Positions 13,244-15,708 of a stretch of DNA of 15,708 bases are shown piece by piece. Made by a program: the position numbers and the translations under genes. Numbering within the stretch: position 1 is the stretch's first letter; every line of letters starts with the position of its first letter. The DNA is from an uncultured Kineosporia sp. (GTDB lineage: Bacteria > Actinomycetota > Actinomycetes > Actinomycetales > Kineosporiaceae). The stretch spans positions 468 through 16,175 of the forward strand of contig CALMAR010000281.1 of the NCBI GenBank assembly GCA_937859855.1. The letters are read 5' to 3'. Under the pieces are notes generated by a model. That model was not told the DNA's origin. It worked only from the letters and a program-made list of their open reading frames with translations, and ran no database searches.

Positions 13244-13699
13244 GTGCTGCGTTCAGGTGATCGTGCGCCCGACTTCACGCTGCCGGACCAGGACGCTCAC
13301 GAGGTGAACCTGGCGCGGTTGCTGGAGAGCGGCCCGGTGGTGCTGTTCTTCTACCCGGCCGCCATGACCTCCGGCTGCACTGCGGAGGCCTGCCACTTCC
13401 GGGATCTGGCCGCCGAGTTCACCCAGGCCGGCGCCCAGCGGGTCGGGATCAGCGCCGACGCGGTGGACCGGCAGAAGCTTTTCGCGGACCGGAACGGGTT
13501 CGACTTCCCCCTGGTCGCGGACCCCGACCGCAGCGTGGCCGAGGCGTACGGGGTGCGCCGGCGGTTCGGCCCGTCACCGGTCAAGCGTGCCACCTTCGTG
13601 ATCGGGCCGGACGGCCTGATCATCGAGGCGATCAGCAGCGAGCTGAGGATGGACAAGCACGCGGACGACGCGCTTGCGGCGTTGAAGCTCAGGCTGTAG
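13244..13699 (+). CDS. Thioredoxin-dependent peroxiredoxin, PrxQ/BCP type (151 aa)
   Basis: The AhpC/TSA fold is clear: GDRAPDFTLPDQDAHEVNL (5-23), VVLFFYPAAMTSGC (32-45), VGISADAVD (67-75), FPLVADPDRSVAEAYGV (88-104), and ATFVIGPDGLI (116-126). The peroxidatic cysteine is C45 in the P-x3-T-x2-C motif (P38, T42). C50, five residues later, is the resolving cysteine, the spacing of PrxQ/BCP enzymes. The active-site arginine is probably R115. The common TPGC is TSGC here, a mild change. The enzyme reduces H2O2 and organic peroxides in the cytoplasm with thioredoxin or a mycothiol/mycoredoxin partner. The GTG at 13244 with AGAGGGGG just upstream gives the family length; an upstream in-frame start at 13187 would add an unlikely tail. 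Single gene, divergent from the monooxygenase operon. Confidence 0.93.
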   Translation: MLRSGDRAPDFTLPDQDAHEVNLARLLESGPVVLFFYPAAMTSGCTAEACHFRDLAAEFTQAGAQRVGISADAVDRQKLFADRNGFDFPLVADPDRSVAEAYGVRRRFGPSPVKRATFVIGPDGLIIEAISSELRMDKHADDALAALKLRL

Positions 13700-13753
13700 C
13701 ACGCGGCACGCCCGAAGGCTTGGTCGGACGCTGATCCAGCGCGCTCGGCGGTG

Positions 13754-13835
13754 CCGGAACTCATCGGGCCGGAACCCATCGGGCCGGAACTCATCGGGCC
13801 GGGACTCATCGGGCCGGGACTCATCGGGCCGGGAC
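13754..13835. repeat. 15-bp tandem repeat, five and a half copies, at the 3' end of the DUF2235 gene
   Basis: Units of the form CCGGAACTCATCGGG, with A/G and T/C variants, run head to tail from 13754 to 13828, plus a partial copy to 13835. On the minus strand in the frame of the DUF2235 gene each unit reads V-P-A-R-stop, except one unit where TGA is TGG. The genuine stop is the first of these (13823-13821). Confidence 0.9.
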
Positions 13836-14900
13836 GCTGCCGTGCAGCGTCGCCGGATCCTGGTCCCGCTCCCGCGCCCACCGGGCCAGGCCAGGCGGCC
13901 GGTAGGTCTCGTCGTCCCGCCACCGGTCGAACACCGAGCCGTCCACCGTCTCGTGCAGCGAGTGCGAGAAGCCGTCCGCCTTCTCCGTACGCACCGGGCC
14001 GCGGCCGATCGCCCGGTAGAACCGCCGGTTCAGCTTCAGCACCCGGTAGGCGCCGAACAGGAAGGTGGCGAAGCTGTCGCTGACCGGCAGGTCGGCCCCG
14101 GCGCCGGTCCGGAGGACGGGCCCGGTGAACGCAAGGCCGCAGGCCTGGGCACGCTCGGCCATCCAGGCCAGCGGGATGCCCGCAAGGCTCGGGTCCCGGC
14201 GGCTGCCGCCGACGTCGGTGTGCGCTCCGACGAACCAGCGCTGCTCCAGGGTCTGGTCGGCGTTCAACGGCCGCAGCGGCGTGCCTGCCTTCTGGAACGC
14301 CGTCCACAGCGTCGGCTGGTAGGCGAACCGGTTCTCGTCGATGGCCAGGGCCTGGAACATGTTCTTGTACAGGGTGCTCGGGTTGGTGTTGTGGAACAGC
14401 GTGGTGCTGCGGCTGAGCCGGCGGATCCGCCCGAACGGGACGCCGAGCGCGCCGACCGTGTCCCACACGCCGAGGAAGTGGATGTCGATCCGCCGGGCCT
14501 GCGGCACCAGCCGCCGGTCCTCGGCGGCGTAGCGGTCGAACACCTCCTGGACGCCGGTCGCGGCGCCGCGCTCCAGCAGCCCGCAGCGGGCGATCATCCC
14601 GGCCAGCGACCGGGCCGTGTAGGCCCCGCGGCTGAACCCGACGATGAAGACCTGGTCGCCGTCCTCGTAGTGGTCCACCAGCCAGGAGTAGGCCAGGCGG
14701 ACGTTGCGGTCCAGCCCGATGCCGAGGATGCCGCCCAGCAGCCGCTCCCGCCGCCGGGTGCCGACACCGGCCAGGTAGTGGACCTTCTGGACCACCCCGG
14801 CGGCGTCCACCGGCGCGGTGAGGTCGTGCAGCCGGGTCACGTTCGTGCGGGCGGCCGGGTCGTCCCAGGTCCCGTCCAGGTAGATCGCCAGCCGCTTCAT
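13821..14900 (-). CDS. DUF2235 domain protein, Tle1-like alpha/beta hydrolase (359 aa)
   Basis: The protein matches the DUF2235 family from end to end: MKRLAIYLDGTWDDP at the start, TNVTRL (19-24), VFIVGFSRGAYTARSLAG (84-101) with the nucleophile S90 in G-F-S-R-G, HFLGVWDTVGALG (141-153), and WFVGAHTDVGG (222-232). S90, an acid such as D147 or D229, and H227 are the likely catalytic residues by analogy with Tle1 phospholipases. In type VI secretion bacteria such proteins are effectors, but no secretion genes are seen here and no signal peptide is present. A housekeeping or stress lipase role is equally possible. The ATG at 14900 has GGAGG 5 nt upstream. The last six codons are part of the 15-bp tandem repeat. 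The VWA gene ends 62 bp upstream on the same strand. Confidence 0.92.
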   Translation of the reverse strand: MKRLAIYLDGTWDDPAARTNVTRLHDLTAPVDAAGVVQKVHYLAGVGTRRRERLLGGILGIGLDRNVRLAYSWLVDHYEDGDQVFIVGFSRGAYTARSLAGMIARCGLLERGAATGVQEVFDRYAAEDRRLVPQARRIDIHFLGVWDTVGALGVPFGRIRRLSRSTTLFHNTNPSTLYKNMFQALAIDENRFAYQPTLWTAFQKAGTPLRPLNADQTLEQRWFVGAHTDVGGSRRDPSLAGIPLAWMAERAQACGLAFTGPVLRTGAGADLPVSDSFATFLFGAYRVLKLNRRFYRAIGRGPVRTEKADGFSHSLHETVDGSVFDRWRDDETYRPPGLARWARERDQDPATLHGSVPAR

Positions 14901-14962
14901 CAGGCCTCCCGCGCCCGATCCGATCGCCGGTTCCAGTATGGACCCGATCACGCAGCGCCCGG

Positions 14963-15708
14963 TCAGTTGTCCGTGTGCAGCCCGCCCGTGGCCAGGTGGA
15001 TGAACATCGCATCCACCTCGTCAGCGGTCTCCAGCGGCTCGACGTAGGCGTGCACCGGTTCCAGCGCCTTCGCCACCGCGGACACCTCGGGACGCCGGCC
15101 GAAGGCGACGATGCTCAGCTGCACCGGCCGTTGCGGGTCGGCGGCCGCGCTGATCCGCTTCGTCAGGCGCTGCAGCGAGATCGAGTCCGGATCGTCGGAG
15201 TTCAGGCCGTCGGTGAAGACCATCACCTGGTTCGAGGTGCCCGGCCGGTACTCGTCCCGGGCGTGGATGAAGGCGGCGAGAATGGTGTCGTACAGCCCGG
15301 TTCCGGTGTGCTGCGCGCGCAGGCCGGCCAGCGACGTCGACAACCTGGCGCGGTGTGCAGGCCCGAGCGGCTCCAGCGGCAGCAGCGAGCGGTAGTCGCG
15401 CACGCCGTCCAGGTGGGAACCGAACTCCCACAGCCCCATTCGCGAGCTGTCCGGCAGCATCTTGGCGACCGTGCGGCAGCCGGAGCGGACCAGGTCGATC
15501 AGCGGAGTCGTCGATCCGGGCGCCGGCGAGGCCATCGACCAGGAGACGTCGACCACGACGGAAAGGCTCAACCGACGGTCCTGCGGATACCAGGAGGCGA
15601 AGACGTGGTCCACGTGGTGCGGGGCCAGGACGGGGAACGGCTCGGCGGTCGGGTCCGGCAGGCCCGCCGCGGGCTCGGGTCGCAGGTCCGGCCCGCGCAG
15701 CCCCGCAT
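14963..15708 (-). CDS. VWA domain protein, 5' truncated by window edge (probably substrate-binding plus VWA)
   Basis: The frame is open from the right edge to the stop at 14963. A linker rich in Pro and Ala (PEPAAGLPDPTAEPF) leads into a von Willebrand factor A domain from about 15570. The metal-site motif DVSWSM (Asp at 15548-15550) matches D-x-S-x-S, with the further MIDAS parts in TGTGLYDT and VFTDG. The layout, with the visible piece AGLRGPDLRPE before the linker and VWA at the C-terminus, resembles actinobacterial proteins that join an extracellular solute-binding domain to a VWA domain, but the N-terminal part is outside the window. The GTG at 15613 is therefore not taken as the start. 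The role is unknown; VWA domains bind partners through Mg2+. It lies upstream of and may be co-transcribed with the DUF2235 gene. Confidence 0.88.
   Translation of the reverse strand, partial: AGLRGPDLRPEPAAGLPDPTAEPFPVLAPHHVDHVFASWYPQDRRLSLSVVVDVSWSMASPAPGSTTPLIDLVRSGCRTVAKMLPDSSRMGLWEFGSHLDGVRDYRSLLPLEPLGPAHRARLSTSLAGLRAQHTGTGLYDTILAAFIHARDEYRPGTSNQVMVFTDGLNSDDPDSISLQRLTKRISAAADPQRPVQLSIVAFGRRPEVSAVAKALEPVHAYVEPLETADEVDAMFIHLATGGLHTDN

Noticed and set aside
13821..14900. DUF2235 protein as a type VI secretion effector
   Set aside because: No VgrG, Hcp, PAAR or immunity gene is visible and the organism is probably a Gram-positive actinobacterium.
13351..15012. 553-residue minus-strand frame with SPGPM repeats, resembling a collagen-like protein
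   Set aside because: It is a shadow of the DUF2235 gene and of the peroxiredoxin strand; the repeat comes from the 15-bp tandem repeat read in another frame. No family match and no ribosome site.

Overview
The base composition (very high GC, strong G/C bias at third codon positions, frequent GTG starts) and the gene families point to an actinobacterium. The families are a mycothiol-type maleylpyruvate isomerase-fold enzyme, an Lsr2 remnant, GAF-ANTAR proteins and a DUF6197 protein. A soil group such as Geodermatophilaceae or Pseudonocardiaceae would fit, but the sequence does not fix the genus. No rRNA, tRNA, CRISPR array, transposase or integrase was seen. The first ~50 bases are G/C homopolymer runs typical of a poor contig end.

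Region A (1-2890, all minus strand, read right to left): a small PLDc_N-type membrane protein; a decayed lsr2-like gene that has lost its core and is broken by frame changes; a 62-residue acidic protein; an NAD(P)-binding dehydrogenase with a DUF1932-type tail; a TetR regulator; and, 14 bp behind it, a DinB/maleylpyruvate isomerase-fold protein running off the left edge. Bases 2888-3191 hold no confident gene.

Region B (3192-6554): a plus-strand CPBP intramembrane protease converges on a minus-strand pair, an alpha/beta hydrolase and a five-helix membrane protein that overlap by 4 bp. The hydrolase is divergent from a second TetR gene. The 70-bp gap between them carries two tandem 12-bp operator-like elements, so this looks like a locally controlled TetR-hydrolase-membrane protein module.

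Region C (6641-10719): a RibD-like reductase, then three ANTAR-domain proteins within 2.8 kb. Two are GAF-ANTAR proteins on the minus strand and one is a mini-ANTAR on the plus strand, followed by a DUF6197 gene. ANTAR domains bind paired RNA hairpins and prevent termination. The leader of the mini-ANTAR gene contains two adjacent inverted repeats that could form such hairpins, though the loop sizes differ from the known motif. A four-copy heptad repeat between the two GAF-ANTAR genes supplies a possible promoter -35 box.

Region D (10781-15708): a minus-strand pair with a GTGA overlap joins an antibiotic biosynthesis monooxygenase-like protein to a 670-residue probable six-hairpin glycosidase, ended by a good hairpin terminator. 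A plus-strand PrxQ/BCP-like peroxiredoxin follows. Then come a minus-strand DUF2235 (Tle1-like alpha/beta hydrolase) gene, whose stop lies in a 15-bp tandem repeat, and a VWA protein cut by the right edge.

No complete new defence or mobile system was recognised. The most useful leads are the ANTAR cluster with its leader hairpins, the heptad repeat promoter, the lsr2 relic, the tandem TetR operator and the coupled monooxygenase-glycosidase pair.
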